Shown here: piece after piece, positions 25,065 through 35,015 of the stretch
Layout: the number at the start of each line of letters is the position of its first letter
How positions within the stretch are numbered: the stretch's first letter is position 1
From: Chitinophagaceae bacterium
Lineage (GTDB): Bacteria > Bacteroidota > Bacteroidia > Chitinophagales > Chitinophagaceae
Assembly (NCBI GenBank): GCA_023229465.1
Contig: JALNZE010000015.1
Coordinates: 1-64,000 of the forward strand
Reading direction: 5' to 3'
DNA length: 64,000 bases
The notes under the pieces: generated by a model
What the model saw: only the letters and a program-made list of their open reading frames with translations
The model's database searches: none
What the model was told of the DNA's origin: nothing
Made by a program: the position numbers and the translations under genes

Positions 25065-26431
25065 TACAACCCGTATTTATCAACAAGGTAAATCAATGCC
25101 GCCATGTTTACCGCGCCTAATAATAATTCGCGTTTATGTACATTTTCAAAAACATCACTTCTTGCATGGTGCAGATCAAAATATCGCTGCGGGTCGGGAA
25201 ATAATTCACCCACGGGCGTACCAAAGGTCCTGTTCAAGGGGCCAATATCCGCGCCACCACCCTCTGGGGTTATTTCATGCGTTCCATAAGGAGTTAACAA
25301 GGGTAACCAACTTTGCAACTTAGCCATCTGTTCTTTATTGGCCTGTATAGAAAAACCCCGGGGCGTAAATCCACCTGCATCACTTTCCAGCGCAAACAGG
25401 TGTTTCTCTCCTTTTTCTTTAGCTACTTCCGCGTATTTGGATCCACCCCTCAAACCATTTTCCTCATTGGCAAATAATACAAATCGCAAAGTATGTTTGG
25501 GTTGGTAACCAATGGCCCGCAAAGCCCGCATTACTTCAATAGTATGAACTACCCCCGCACCATCATCATGTGCGCCTTCATTCACGTCCCAGCTATCCAG
25601 ATGTCCGCCAATAGTGATATACTCATTGGGAAATTCCGAACCTTTCAGCTCAGCAATTACATTATGGTCAACCGCATCAGGAAGAAAGGAACCATAGGTT
25701 GTCATAGACAGGGTAAAAGACGACTGTTTACTCAATGCCCATACGGCATCGGCATCTCTCGGACCAACCGCGATGGCGGGGATTTTGGGAAAAGAATCCA
25801 TATAGGCCATAGCGCCGGTATGCGGATCATTCGCGGTTGATTCAGTTAGTGAGCGTATCATCACACCCACGGCTCCATATTTGGCCGCACGACTGGGCCC
25901 CGATCTTCGGTAAATACCCGTCTGGCCATACGAAACAAAGGGTTTTACATTGGTTGGGTCAAAGCCCTGGTTATAGTATACAATCTTGCCTTTAACTTCC
26001 TCTTTTCTTTTTTCAAGCTCTTCAAAATCAGCAACAGCCAATACTTCAGCAGTAACCGTACCACCACTGCCCATTGAATTTCCAAGGGCCAGCACATCCA
26101 GTGGGCGATTGGATTTCTTTTTATTAATGATAACAATCTCCGCTTTATCCTGCCCACCCCTCACCCAATGGGGAACCATACATTCCTGTAAAAACACATT
26201 GTCGGCCCCGTTTTTTTCTAAAGTACGCTTACCCCATTCAACCGCTTTTACAGACTGGGGAGAGCCGGCTAAACGGCCCCCAACCTGTTTGGTTAGTTCG
26301 TATAACTGTTCATAGGCTTTGCCATTCCTGAGTATTTCATCAGCTATCTTTTTAATAACTGCCGCATCTTCTGAAGGCTGTGCCATGGTCAGAAAAGGGA
26401 TACAAATAAGCGAGAGTAGTATTTTCTTCAT
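25064..26431 (-). CDS. Exported M28 family zinc aminopeptidase
   Basis: A 455-residue secreted or periplasmic metallopeptidase. The signal peptide is KKILLSLICIPFLTMA. The dizinc ligands lie in GGHLDSWDVNEGAHDDGAG, FANEENGLRGG, FALESDAGG and the C-terminal FDLHHARSDVFEN. A PA-type insertion occupies about residues 130-240. M28 enzymes of this layout remove N-terminal residues or split dipeptides. A near-consensus TAACTTTA lies 5 bases before its start. Confidence 0.92.
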   Translation of the reverse strand: MKKILLSLICIPFLTMAQPSEDAAVIKKIADEILRNGKAYEQLYELTKQVGGRLAGSPQSVKAVEWGKRTLEKNGADNVFLQECMVPHWVRGGQDKAEIVIINKKKSNRPLDVLALGNSMGSGGTVTAEVLAVADFEELEKRKEEVKGKIVYYNQGFDPTNVKPFVSYGQTGIYRRSGPSRAAKYGAVGVMIRSLTESTANDPHTGAMAYMDSFPKIPAIAVGPRDADAVWALSKQSSFTLSMTTYGSFLPDAVDHNVIAELKGSEFPNEYITIGGHLDSWDVNEGAHDDGAGVVHTIEVMRALRAIGYQPKHTLRFVLFANEENGLRGGSKYAEVAKEKGEKHLFALESDAGGFTPRGFSIQANKEQMAKLQSWLPLLTPYGTHEITPEGGGADIGPLNRTFGTPVGELFPDPQRYFDLHHARSDVFENVHKRELLLGAVNMAALIYLVDKYGL

Positions 26432-26532
26432 ACCGCTAAAGTTAACTATTTGTATTGTTTGACCAAGCAGGATGAACGGAATATGATAAATGGATAAATA
26501 ATTGTTACTTGCAAACTACAAACCGAAATCTT

Positions 26533-27672
26533 ATGCGTATAGGGATTGTTTGCTACCCCACTTTTGGTGGTAGTGGTGTTCTGGCCACCGAGTTGGGCAA
26601 AGCGCTTGCTGATGAAGGGCACCAGGTTCACTTTATTACTTACCAGCAACCGGTAAGGCTGAATGAATTCAATGCCAATATTTTTTATCATGAAGTAAGG
26701 GTACCTACCTACCCCCTATTTGATTATCCCCCCTACGAAGTAGCATTGGCCAGTACCATGGTAGATGTAATCATTAACCATGATCTTGACCTCTTACATG
26801 TACACTATGCCATACCCCATGCATCTGCGGCCTATATGGCCAAACAGATTGTAAAACAAAAAACCGGCAGAAATATACCTGTCATTACCACCCTCCATGG
26901 AACGGATATTACGCTGGTGGGTAAAGATAAAACATACGAACCGGTAGTCACTTTCTCCATCAATGAAAGCGATGCTATCACTGCTGTTTCACAAAATCTG
27001 AAAGACGAAACCTATAAGTCATTTGCCATTCACAAAGACATTGAAGTGATCTACAATTTTGTAGATGTAACGCGTTTCAATAAAAAACCCATCGCCCCGT
27101 TCCGGAAAGTGATTGCGCCGAACGGGGAAAAGGTTTTGATACATGCATCCAATTTCAGAAAAGTAAAAAGGGTGGATGATGTAGTTACCATATTCGCCGC
27201 TGTTCGTAAAGAAATGCCGGCTAAATTATTATTGGTGGGTGATGGGCCGGAAAGACCTGCCATTGAAGAACTGGTAAGGGTATTGGGTGTTGATGATGAT
27301 GTACGTTTTTTAGGCAAGCAGGAACAGATGGAAGATATACTTGCCGTGAGTGATGTATTCCTCCTGCCCTCTGAATATGAGAGTTTTGGTTTGGCGGCCC
27401 TTGAAGCCATGGCGGCCAGGGTAGTAGTAATCAGCACGAATGCAGGCGGATTGTCTGAGATCAATATCCAGAACAAGACCGGTTTTTTAGCGGATGTAGG
27501 CGATGTAGCCGCTATGAGCAAATTTGCCATTGACCTGCTTCACGATGATGCTAAAATGGCTACTATGAAAGAAGCCGCTTACCAGCAGGCAGTTAGATTT
27601 GATATCACCAATATTATTCCTATTTACGAAAAACTGTATAGCCGTTTTTGCAGGATGACTTTGAACGAATAA
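26533..27672 (+). CDS. bshA: N-acetyl-alpha-D-glucosaminyl L-malate synthase BshA
   Basis: The first enzyme of bacillithiol synthesis, joining UDP-GlcNAc and L-malate. A GT4 glycosyltransferase: the N-terminal half starts MRIGIVCYPTFGGSGVLATE, the signature of BshA, with HVHYAIPHA and TTLHGTDITLVG. The C-terminal nucleotide-sugar site is FLLPSEYESFGLAALEAMA. The start is ATG 26533, 379 residues; the longer TTG start is not conserved. bshB/bshC are not in the window. Confidence 0.95.
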   Translation: MRIGIVCYPTFGGSGVLATELGKALADEGHQVHFITYQQPVRLNEFNANIFYHEVRVPTYPLFDYPPYEVALASTMVDVIINHDLDLLHVHYAIPHASAAYMAKQIVKQKTGRNIPVITTLHGTDITLVGKDKTYEPVVTFSINESDAITAVSQNLKDETYKSFAIHKDIEVIYNFVDVTRFNKKPIAPFRKVIAPNGEKVLIHASNFRKVKRVDDVVTIFAAVRKEMPAKLLLVGDGPERPAIEELVRVLGVDDDVRFLGKQEQMEDILAVSDVFLLPSEYESFGLAALEAMAARVVVISTNAGGLSEINIQNKTGFLADVGDVAAMSKFAIDLLHDDAKMATMKEAAYQQAVRFDITNIIPIYEKLYSRFCRMTLNE

Positions 27673-27694
27673 CGCAAAAAGCAAAAATAAGCGT

Positions 27695-28882
27695 TCAGCA
27701 TTCAGCCTCCTCAATGCTTTTAATAATTAATTCGCAGATTTTTATCAACTCCTCATCACTGGTAATTAATGGAGGGGCTATCCGCATGCGGTCGGGGGCG
27801 AAAAGGAACCAGTCGGTGATTAATCCGTTTTGAATACATTGATGAATGATGGTACGGATTATTTCATCAGAGGCAAATTGTAATGACATCCAGAGGCCGG
27901 AACTTCGATAAGAAAGGATGGTGGGATGAACCAGGTGTGTAAGCAATATTTGTTCTTTTCTTTTTACTTCATTAATGAAATTACCTTCGAGTAATACTTC
28001 CAATGCCGCTTTTCCGGCTGCACAGGAAACAGGATGACCCCCGAAAGTGGTAATATGCCCCAATACCGGATCATGCGTTAATGTATGCATCATTTGCCGG
28101 CTGGAAATAAAAGCGCCCAGGGGCATTCCGCCGCCTAACGCTTTTCCTAATAACAAAATATCAGGTACCATAGCAAACTGCTCAAAGGCCCAGAGAGAGC
28201 CCGTTCTGCCAAAGCCAGCCTGAATTTCATCCAGTATTAATAAAACACAATGCTGGTCACATTTTTGCCTGATGGCCTGTAACCATTCTTTGGCAGGCGC
28301 TATAATTCCGCTCTCTGCCTGCACGGTTTCCAGTATTACACAGGCTGTTTGCGAATCGATAGCATCAATCACTTCCCAACTGTTATAATCGTAATGAAAG
28401 ATATCAGGCAATAAGGGCCGGAAGGCATTACGCCAGTATTCATCTCCCATTACACTCAGCGCACCTTGTGTACTGCCATGGTACGAATAATTAAATGCTA
28501 TGATCTTTGACCTTCCTGTTACCCGCTTGGCCAGTTTCATGGCACCCTCTGTAGCTTCCGCCCCGCTATTAGTGAAGTAAACGCAGTTAAGAGATGAGGG
28601 CAAATGATCGGTAAGTAATCTGGCATAAGTTGTTTGTGGCGATTCAATAAATTCACCATACACAATCAGGTGCATATATTCCGCGGCCTGGTCCTGGACA
28701 GCCTTTACAACTTTGGGATGAGAGTGCCCGACATTGCATACACTGAATCCGGAGATCATATCTACATATTGCTTACCGGTTGTATCCCATAAATGAATAC
28801 CAGCGGCTTTCACCATCTCAATACCGATTGGCGAAGGAGAAGTTTGTGCAATATGCCGCAGAAAAAGTTGCCTGTTGTTCAT
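27695..28882 (-). CDS. Class III PLP-dependent aminotransferase
   Basis: A 395-residue fold-type I aminotransferase. The PLP lysine is in LLLGKALGGGMPLGA, with the LILDEIQAGFGRTG aspartate site and the phosphate-binding stretch TNSGAEATEGAMKLAK. It resembles acetylornithine/ornithine and 4-aminobutyrate aminotransferases, but the acceptor cannot be fixed from sequence. It is convergent with bshA and divergent from the carbonic anhydrase-like gene. Confidence 0.9.
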   Translation of the reverse strand: MNNRQLFLRHIAQTSPSPIGIEMVKAAGIHLWDTTGKQYVDMISGFSVCNVGHSHPKVVKAVQDQAAEYMHLIVYGEFIESPQTTYARLLTDHLPSSLNCVYFTNSGAEATEGAMKLAKRVTGRSKIIAFNYSYHGSTQGALSVMGDEYWRNAFRPLLPDIFHYDYNSWEVIDAIDSQTACVILETVQAESGIIAPAKEWLQAIRQKCDQHCVLLILDEIQAGFGRTGSLWAFEQFAMVPDILLLGKALGGGMPLGAFISSRQMMHTLTHDPVLGHITTFGGHPVSCAAGKAALEVLLEGNFINEVKRKEQILLTHLVHPTILSYRSSGLWMSLQFASDEIIRTIIHQCIQNGLITDWFLFAPDRMRIAPPLITSDEELIKICELIIKSIEEAEC

Positions 28883-28986
28883 GTTAGATGACAGTTGTAG
28901 AATTCTTTAAATAAAGTTATCTTCATTCCTTCAATCCGTCAAAAGTTACCCAAAAACATAGCATCTGTCAACTATCAACCCCCCTC

Positions 28987-29514
28987 ATGGCAACCATCCT
29001 CACTATCCTAGGCAAACACCCGCAATTTGGCCATCAATGTTTTGTAGCGCCCAATGCCACTATTGTGGGCGATGTAGTAATGGGTGACGATTGCAGTGTT
29101 TGGTTTAACGCGGTAATACGGGGTGATGTACATTATATTAAAATGGGCAACAAGGTAAATGTGCAGGATGGAGCGGTTATACATTGCACCTACCAGAAGA
29201 ACCCAACCGTAATTGGCAATAATGTTTCTATCGGTCACAATGCATTGGTACATGGTTGTACTTTACACGACAATGTATTAATAGGTATGGGGGCCATTGT
29301 GATGGACAGGTGTGTGGTTCATAGCCATTCCATCATTGCTGCCGGCGCTGTATTACTGGAGGGAACTATTGTAGAAGCAGGTACTATTTATGCGGGGGTA
29401 CCGGCAAAAAAAGTAAAAGATATTTCACAGGAACTCATTCATGGAGAAATAGAGAGGATATCGAATAACTATATTAAATATGCCTCCTGGTATACCAATT
29501 CAAATGCTCAATAA
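28987..29514 (+). CDS. Gamma-carbonic anhydrase family protein (left-handed beta helix)
   Basis: A 175-residue hexapeptide-repeat trimer of the YrdA/CamH type. The metal histidines are visible in DGAVIHCTYQKN and SIGHNALVHGCTLHDN. Turns of the beta helix run from about residue 17 to 140, then a C-terminal helix (LIHGEIERISNNYIKYASWY). Carbonic anhydrase activity is shown only for some family members. It overlaps the convergent rsgA by 7 bases. Confidence 0.9.
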   Translation: MATILTILGKHPQFGHQCFVAPNATIVGDVVMGDDCSVWFNAVIRGDVHYIKMGNKVNVQDGAVIHCTYQKNPTVIGNNVSIGHNALVHGCTLHDNVLIGMGAIVMDRCVVHSHSIIAAGAVLLEGTIVEAGTIYAGVPAKKVKDISQELIHGEIERISNNYIKYASWYTNSNAQ

Positions 29515-30434
29515 CTTTTGTCTTCCATGGTATCTAAAATAGTGAGGTAACTGGCATACCTGTCAACAGAAACCGTTCCTTTATTCACGGCATCCTTTAC
29601 GGCGCAACCGGGTTCATTAATATGCATACAGTTATTAAACTGGCAATTATTCATCAATTGTTTCATTTCAGGAAAATAGTGCGAGAGTTCCTGTTTGGGA
29701 ATATCTACAATCCCAAACTCCCGCACACCAGGTGTATCAATGACCTGTCCGCCATCAGCCAGGTCAAACATTTCAGCAAAAGTAGTCGTATGTAATCCCT
29801 TGCCACTCCAGCCACTCACTTCCTGCGTTCTTAGGTTGAATTCAGGAAAAACGGTATTGATAAAAGTTGATTTACCCACACCGCTATGCCCGCTTAGTAA
29901 AGTGGTTTTATTATGCAACAATGATTTTACTTCCGCTATTCCTATGTTATCCTGTACACTTACTAATAAAACTTTATAGCCCACCGCCTCATATATCCCC
30001 TTCAACAAAGCAAATTTTTCCAGTTCTTTTTTCTTATACAGATCAGACTTATTAAAAACGATGATAGCGGGAATATGATACGATTCGCAAGACACCAGGA
30101 ACCTGTCCATAAATCCCTGCGAAGTTTTGGGATCCTTCAAAGTAGCAAACAGGATACTCTGGTCGAGATTGGACGCAATAATATGGTGTAGTCTTTTATT
30201 ATGTGGCGATACCCTGGCAACATAATTTCGCCGGTCATAAATATGATCTATCATGGCCGATTCTTCCTGTATATTTTCAATCTCCATCTCCACTTCATCA
30301 CCCACCGCGATGGGATTGGTGGAAGTGATCTCATCAATTTTAAAAACGCCTTTAATGCGTGCCTGGTACACCCTTCCATTCTCCGCTTTCGCGGCATACC
30401 AGGAACCCGTTGATCTGTAAATACGCGCCTTCAT
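29508..30434 (-). CDS. rsgA: Ribosome small subunit-dependent GTPase RsgA
   Basis: A late 30S assembly GTPase. The order is an N-terminal OB fold (residues 1-75), then a circularly permuted GTPase domain with FNKSD before the P-loop GHSGVGKST and DTPGVREFG. The C-terminal zinc finger is CQFNNCMHINEPGCAV. Its promoter box TATCTTCG (30447-30440) ends five bases before the ATG. Confidence 0.96.
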   Translation of the reverse strand: MKARIYRSTGSWYAAKAENGRVYQARIKGVFKIDEITSTNPIAVGDEVEMEIENIQEESAMIDHIYDRRNYVARVSPHNKRLHHIIASNLDQSILFATLKDPKTSQGFMDRFLVSCESYHIPAIIVFNKSDLYKKKELEKFALLKGIYEAVGYKVLLVSVQDNIGIAEVKSLLHNKTTLLSGHSGVGKSTFINTVFPEFNLRTQEVSGWSGKGLHTTTFAEMFDLADGGQVIDTPGVREFGIVDIPKQELSHYFPEMKQLMNNCQFNNCMHINEPGCAVKDAVNKGTVSVDRYASYLTILDTMEDKSY

Positions 30435-30439
30435 TTGAA

Positions 30440-30447
30440 CGAAGATA
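30440..30447 (-). promoter_or_regulatory. -7 promoter element of rsgA
   Basis: TATCTTCG on the minus strand, five bases before the rsgA ATG. It is the same TTCG variant seen before menG and pyrD. Confidence 0.55.
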
Positions 30448-30567
30448 ATACGCAGGCCGGCATCCTTTAGCAGAAAGTACCGAATTGCTATAAGAATTTT
30501 TGCGAAATATTAACCTCAAAGGGGGTTTTGTATCCTGCACAATAAGTCCCCAGCGTTAGAAATTCAA

Positions 30568-30575
30568 TATCTTCG
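30568..30575 (+). promoter_or_regulatory. -7 promoter element of menG
   Basis: TATCTTCG, six bases before the menG ATG at 30582. Confidence 0.55.
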
Positions 30576-30581
30576 CTGCCT

Positions 30582-31325
30582 ATGGCAAAATTTGCGCATG
30601 ATGAAGTAATGCCTTACCAGCATAGTGAACTGAACAAGAAAGAACAGGTGGCCGATATGTTTAACAAAATTGCCTATCGCTACGATTTTTTGAACAGGTT
30701 CCTCAGCGCCGGCATAGATGTTTGGTGGCGAAAAAAGGCCATCAGCCAGTTAAAACAACTGCAACCAAAAATAATACTGGATGTTGCTACCGGCACAGGT
30801 GATGTAGCCATTTTAACTTACCGGCTTCTGAAGCCTGAAAAGATTACAGGCATTGATATTTCGGAAGGCATGCTGGAACTGGGGAGAAAAAAACTGGAGA
30901 AACTGGGACTTACCGGCCAGATTGAACTGTTAACCGGTGATAGTGAAGTGATCCGTTTTGCAGACAATAGTTTTGATGCCATCACTGTTGCCTTTGGGGT
31001 ACGAAATTTTCAAAACCTGGATAAGGGTTTGAAAGAGATGTACCGTGTATTACAGCCCGGTGGCAAATTGGTGGTATTGGAATTTTCAAAGCCCACGCGG
31101 GCCGGTTTCAAAAATTTGTATACCTTTTACATGAATACAGTGGCGCCTGCTATCGGGAAATTGTTTGCTAAAAACAAAGACGCCTACCAATACCTGAACG
31201 ATAGTGTTCAAGCCTTTCCCGAAGGAAAACCCTTTTTAAACATTATGCATGAAGCAGGATTTACCCAAACTTATTTGAAAAAGCTTAGTTTCGGAATATG
31301 CACTATTTACTGCGGAAGCAAGTAG
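30582..31325 (+). CDS. menG: Demethylmenaquinone methyltransferase MenG/UbiE
   Basis: The last methylation step of menaquinone synthesis. A class I SAM methyltransferase with motif I LDVATGTGDVAIL, and the UbiE signatures RYDFLNRFLSAGID and VAFGVRNFQNLDKGL. The 247-residue length is normal. Its 3' end overlaps the start of porT by 28 bases, so the two are cotranscribed. The menG-porT link is widespread in Bacteroidota. Confidence 0.95.
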   Translation: MAKFAHDEVMPYQHSELNKKEQVADMFNKIAYRYDFLNRFLSAGIDVWWRKKAISQLKQLQPKIILDVATGTGDVAILTYRLLKPEKITGIDISEGMLELGRKKLEKLGLTGQIELLTGDSEVIRFADNSFDAITVAFGVRNFQNLDKGLKEMYRVLQPGGKLVVLEFSKPTRAGFKNLYTFYMNTVAPAIGKLFAKNKDAYQYLNDSVQAFPEGKPFLNIMHEAGFTQTYLKKLSFGICTIYCGSK

Positions 31326-32020
31326 TCCTGCTCATCATTATTCTTCTTTCCTGTACATCGCAACTGCATGCACAGAAGGAGTTGTATCGCCGTAACCACG
31401 ATGATCTGGTGTATTATTTTGGCCTGTCACTGGGTTATAACTACTCCTATTTACACCTGGCAAAATCGCCCCTGTTTTTACAGAACGATTCAATCATGAG
31501 CGCGGAACCCGGTTCAAGTGGGGGCATTGCCATGGGGCTACTGGCCACAGCACGTTTGAGTAATCATTTTCAGGTTAGATGTAACCCTTCGCTGATTATT
31601 GGCGGATCAAAATACATTGCGTATACCCTTAGTAAAACAAAACCGGGAGAAGCTGATTTTCAAATTCAAAGCCTGCCTTCCACACTGGTGAGCTTCCCGT
31701 TTCAGCTTAAATTCAATTCAGACAGGATTGGCAATTTCAGAACCTATATGCTGGGGGGTATTAAGTTTGACATGGACCTGTCCAGCAATTCCGCTGCAAG
31801 GAATATAGATGATATTATCAAGCTCAAACGCAATGATTTTGGTTTTGAACTGGGCATGGGGTTTAATTTTTACCTGCCCTTTGTAACCATTTCACCCGAG
31901 ATCAAAATCAGTAATGGCTTATCAAACATACACCAGCAGGATCCCAACCTTAAGTACTCTAATGTACTGGGCCAGATACTCTCACGCATGGTAGTATTTT
32001 CGGTACACTTCGAAGACTAG
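31298..32020 (+). CDS. porT: PorT family outer-membrane protein (type IX secretion)
   Basis: A 240-residue beta-barrel protein with a signal peptide (VVLLIIILLSCTSQLHAQ). The conserved stretch DDLVYYFGLSLGYNYSYLHL and the C-terminal membrane strand ending FSVHFED fit the family. PorT (SprT) is required for T9SS secretion and for gliding in motile species. It overlaps menG, a conserved neighbour, which supports the call. Confidence 0.92.
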   Translation: MHYLLRKQVVLLIIILLSCTSQLHAQKELYRRNHDDLVYYFGLSLGYNYSYLHLAKSPLFLQNDSIMSAEPGSSGGIAMGLLATARLSNHFQVRCNPSLIIGGSKYIAYTLSKTKPGEADFQIQSLPSTLVSFPFQLKFNSDRIGNFRTYMLGGIKFDMDLSSNSAARNIDDIIKLKRNDFGFELGMGFNFYLPFVTISPEIKISNGLSNIHQQDPNLKYSNVLGQILSRMVVFSVHFED

Positions 32021-32132
32021 TACCACAGCCCGGAAATGGTCTTTTGAAATGTAAATCAAGAAAAATGAAGCGCTTGCTTTTGAAATTAATAAATTGCAGT
32101 ATCATCAAAGGGGCCCCGACTCAAATCTCTGT

Positions 32133-33473
32133 ATGAATCAGTATATCATTAAAAATACCTGTATCATCAATGAAGGACAAAAAACCTTTACTGATGTATT
32201 GATAAAAAAAGGAAGGATTGAAAAAATTGCTCCCTCCATTGATACCAGGGAAAAATGTATAGAGATTATCGGTACTAATCAGTTTCTGTTACCCGGCGCC
32301 ATTGACGACCAGGTACATTTTCGCGAACCCGGTTTAACGCACAAAGCAACCATCTATACCGAAGCAAAAGCCGCCGTTGCGGGCGGGGTAACTTCTTTTA
32401 TGGAAATGCCCAATACACAACCTCCCGCCTTTACACACGCGTTGCTGGAAGATAAATACGAAATAGGCAAACGAAGTTCGCTGGCTAACTACTCTTTTTT
32501 TATGGGTACTTCCAATGATAATATTGAAGAAGTACTGAGAACCAATGAAAGAAAGAATGATATCTGCGGCGTGAAGGTATTTATGGGATCATCCACCGGA
32601 AATTTATTGGTAGATAACCCGCTAACGCTTGATAAAATATTCGCCGGATCAGAACTGCTAATTGCAACACATTGTGAAGATGAAAGCATCATCAAAGCCA
32701 ATCTTCAAAAATTAAAATCCGAAAAACAAATACTGGAACCCTCAGATCATCCTATTATACGCAATGAAGAAGGCTGTTTTGAGTCGTCGTTCCGGGCCAT
32801 ACAGTTTGCCAAAAAATACAATAGCCGTTTACACATACTGCATATCAGCACAGAAAAAGAATTGCAGTTGTTCACCAATATGATACCGCTGAATAATAAA
32901 CGCATAACGGCTGAAGTATGTGTACATCACCTGCATTTTACATCCGGTGATTATGCAGGATTGGGTAACCAGGTCAAATGCAACCCTGCCATCAAGGCGC
33001 CCCACAACAGGGAAGCTTTGTGGAAAGCATTATTAGACGACAGGCTGGATGTGATTGCCACAGACCATGCGCCCCATACCTGGCAGGAAAAGCAGGAAGA
33101 TTATGAACATGCCCATGCAGGCTTACCGCTGGTGCAGCACTCCCTTTCTTTAATGCTTCATTATGTGCAGGAAGGAAAAATAAGTTTGGAGAAAGTAGTG
33201 GAGAAAATGAGTCATGCAGTAGCCAACTGTTTCCAGATCAAAGAACGTGGCTATATCAGGGAAGGATATTATGCCGACCTGGTTCTTGTGGATATGAACC
33301 GCCCGATTACCGTTACCAAAGAAAACATTCTCTACAAATGTGGCTGGAGTCCGCTGGAAGGCTTTCGTTTCCCCGCTTCAGTAACCCATACTTTTATAAA
33401 TGGGCAACTGGTTTATGGAAATGGGGTGTTTGATGAATCACAGATGGGACAAAGGCTTCAATTTGACCGATAA
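32133..33473 (+). CDS. pyrC: Dihydroorotase
   Basis: Cyclises carbamoyl aspartate to dihydroorotate (pyrimidine synthesis). A class I amidohydrolase of 446 residues with VGGVTSFMEMPNT-like motifs (AGGVTSFMEMPNTQPP), RLHILHIST and IATDHAPHTWQEK. In the first metal motif, normally DxHxHxR, the sequence is IDDQVHFREPG: the first His is Gln. To my knowledge this variant is shared with other Bacteroidota homologues. The start is ATG 32133. Confidence 0.93.
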   Translation: MNQYIIKNTCIINEGQKTFTDVLIKKGRIEKIAPSIDTREKCIEIIGTNQFLLPGAIDDQVHFREPGLTHKATIYTEAKAAVAGGVTSFMEMPNTQPPAFTHALLEDKYEIGKRSSLANYSFFMGTSNDNIEEVLRTNERKNDICGVKVFMGSSTGNLLVDNPLTLDKIFAGSELLIATHCEDESIIKANLQKLKSEKQILEPSDHPIIRNEEGCFESSFRAIQFAKKYNSRLHILHISTEKELQLFTNMIPLNNKRITAEVCVHHLHFTSGDYAGLGNQVKCNPAIKAPHNREALWKALLDDRLDVIATDHAPHTWQEKQEDYEHAHAGLPLVQHSLSLMLHYVQEGKISLEKVVEKMSHAVANCFQIKERGYIREGYYADLVLVDMNRPITVTKENILYKCGWSPLEGFRFPASVTHTFINGQLVYGNGVFDESQMGQRLQFDR

Positions 33474-33490
33474 AACCGCTTAACTAACGT

Positions 33491-34804
33491 ATGCAGGTAG
33501 ATAAAACCACACTCGCGGATCTTTCCATTTTTCATAGTGAAGAAGAGCAGTCTGTTTTTCATCATTTGAATTTTACGCAGACCAATGGTGGCAGGGAATA
33601 TTTACGCCAGTTATTAGGTAATCCGTTGGGGGCTATCTCCGAAATACTGGATACGCAGCAAACCATACAGCAGTTAATGCTGGCAGCAAAAGATTGGCCC
33701 ATTACCGTAACCAATGGCACCATTATGGTTATGGAAAGATTTTATGAATCGCAGATTAATCATTTTACGAATCATCCCAATGCAATAAATAGTGTTTGGT
33801 ATAAACTGATTAACGGGCCGGATTACTCCCTCATCCGCTATACAGTAGAGCATGCCATAGATTTTACCAGGGGCCTTCAGCAGATAGTGGACCTGCTAAA
33901 AAATCAAACAATGAGCAGGCAATTGACAACCTGGACCAGTCGCATGGCCCTGTTACTCAAGAAGCCTGTTTTACAGGAAATGATGTTAGCGGATAAGAAA
34001 AAACTTACCCCCGGGCAGGTTCTCAGGTATGGGGGATTTATCCGTTACCACTTTAAAAATAATTGTTTCGAATTGGTAGGCATTTATAGCAAATTTGACG
34101 CATACCTGGGTATAGCATGGGCCTGCCAAAAATACGCATTCTGTTTTCCTGAATTTACACAAAACACCGCGCCTTTTATCAAACAGACAGGATTATATCA
34201 TATGCTTATAGAACAGCCTGTAGCCTATGACATTGATTTATCTGTTGATAAAAATTTTATTTTTCTTACCGGAGCCAATATGGCCGGCAAGAGTACCTTT
34301 ATCAAAGCCGTGGGTGTGGCCGTTTATCTCGCACACCTGGGAATGGGCGTACCGGCCAAAGAAATGCAGTTGAGTTTTTTTGACGGGTTATTAAGTAATA
34401 TACAGGTAGTGGATAATATTATTAAAGGAGAAAGCTTTTTCTTCAATGAAGTACAGCGTATTAAAAGCACGATAGAGAAAATAAGTGATGGCAGAAAATG
34501 GTTGATCCTGATTGATGAACTTTTCAAAGGCACTAACCAACAGGATGCCGTAAAATGCAGCACTACGGTAATTGAAGGATTACGCAAAATGCAGAATGCC
34601 TTGTTCATTTTATCAACCCATCTCTATGAAATAGGCGATGAACTGAAGAAGTACCCAAATATCCAGTTCCACTATTTTGAAACCTCGGTAAAAGACGACC
34701 AGTTACTATTCAGTTATCAACTGAAAGAAGGGATTAGTAATGACCGGCTCGGCTACCTGATCTTGCGGAAAGAGGGTGTGGTGGCCCTTTTAGAAAAATT
34801 ATAA
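33491..34804 (+). CDS. MutS-related DNA mismatch-repair-like ATPase
   Basis: A 437-residue protein with a helical MutS core region (residues 20-230) and a C-terminal MutS ATPase domain. Walker A is TGANMAGKST near residue 260, Walker B LILIDELFKGTNQQDA near 337, and the Q-loop region QVVDNIIKGESFFFNE. It lacks the mismatch-recognition domain and the Smr domain, so it is neither MutS1 nor full MutS2. The function of these short MutS homologues is unknown. It begins 17 bases after pyrC. Confidence 0.88.
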   Translation: MQVDKTTLADLSIFHSEEEQSVFHHLNFTQTNGGREYLRQLLGNPLGAISEILDTQQTIQQLMLAAKDWPITVTNGTIMVMERFYESQINHFTNHPNAINSVWYKLINGPDYSLIRYTVEHAIDFTRGLQQIVDLLKNQTMSRQLTTWTSRMALLLKKPVLQEMMLADKKKLTPGQVLRYGGFIRYHFKNNCFELVGIYSKFDAYLGIAWACQKYAFCFPEFTQNTAPFIKQTGLYHMLIEQPVAYDIDLSVDKNFIFLTGANMAGKSTFIKAVGVAVYLAHLGMGVPAKEMQLSFFDGLLSNIQVVDNIIKGESFFFNEVQRIKSTIEKISDGRKWLILIDELFKGTNQQDAVKCSTTVIEGLRKMQNALFILSTHLYEIGDELKKYPNIQFHYFETSVKDDQLLFSYQLKEGISNDRLGYLILRKEGVVALLEKL

Positions 34805-35015
34805 CCCAATCTATTAAAACGCGTGTGTAGTAGTACCTATCTGCAGATTAGGTATAAATACGCTATCCCCAAATAGTTTATTGCCCTACCTTTCTCTCCA
34901 TAATAATGGCGGCATTTTATTGCTTGTAATCCCCACACAAGAGCAACCATTGACTGTTTTTCGTAACGGCATTGTAAAACGAATACCTGTTTTACGGTGA
35001 AATAAACTTGTAAGC

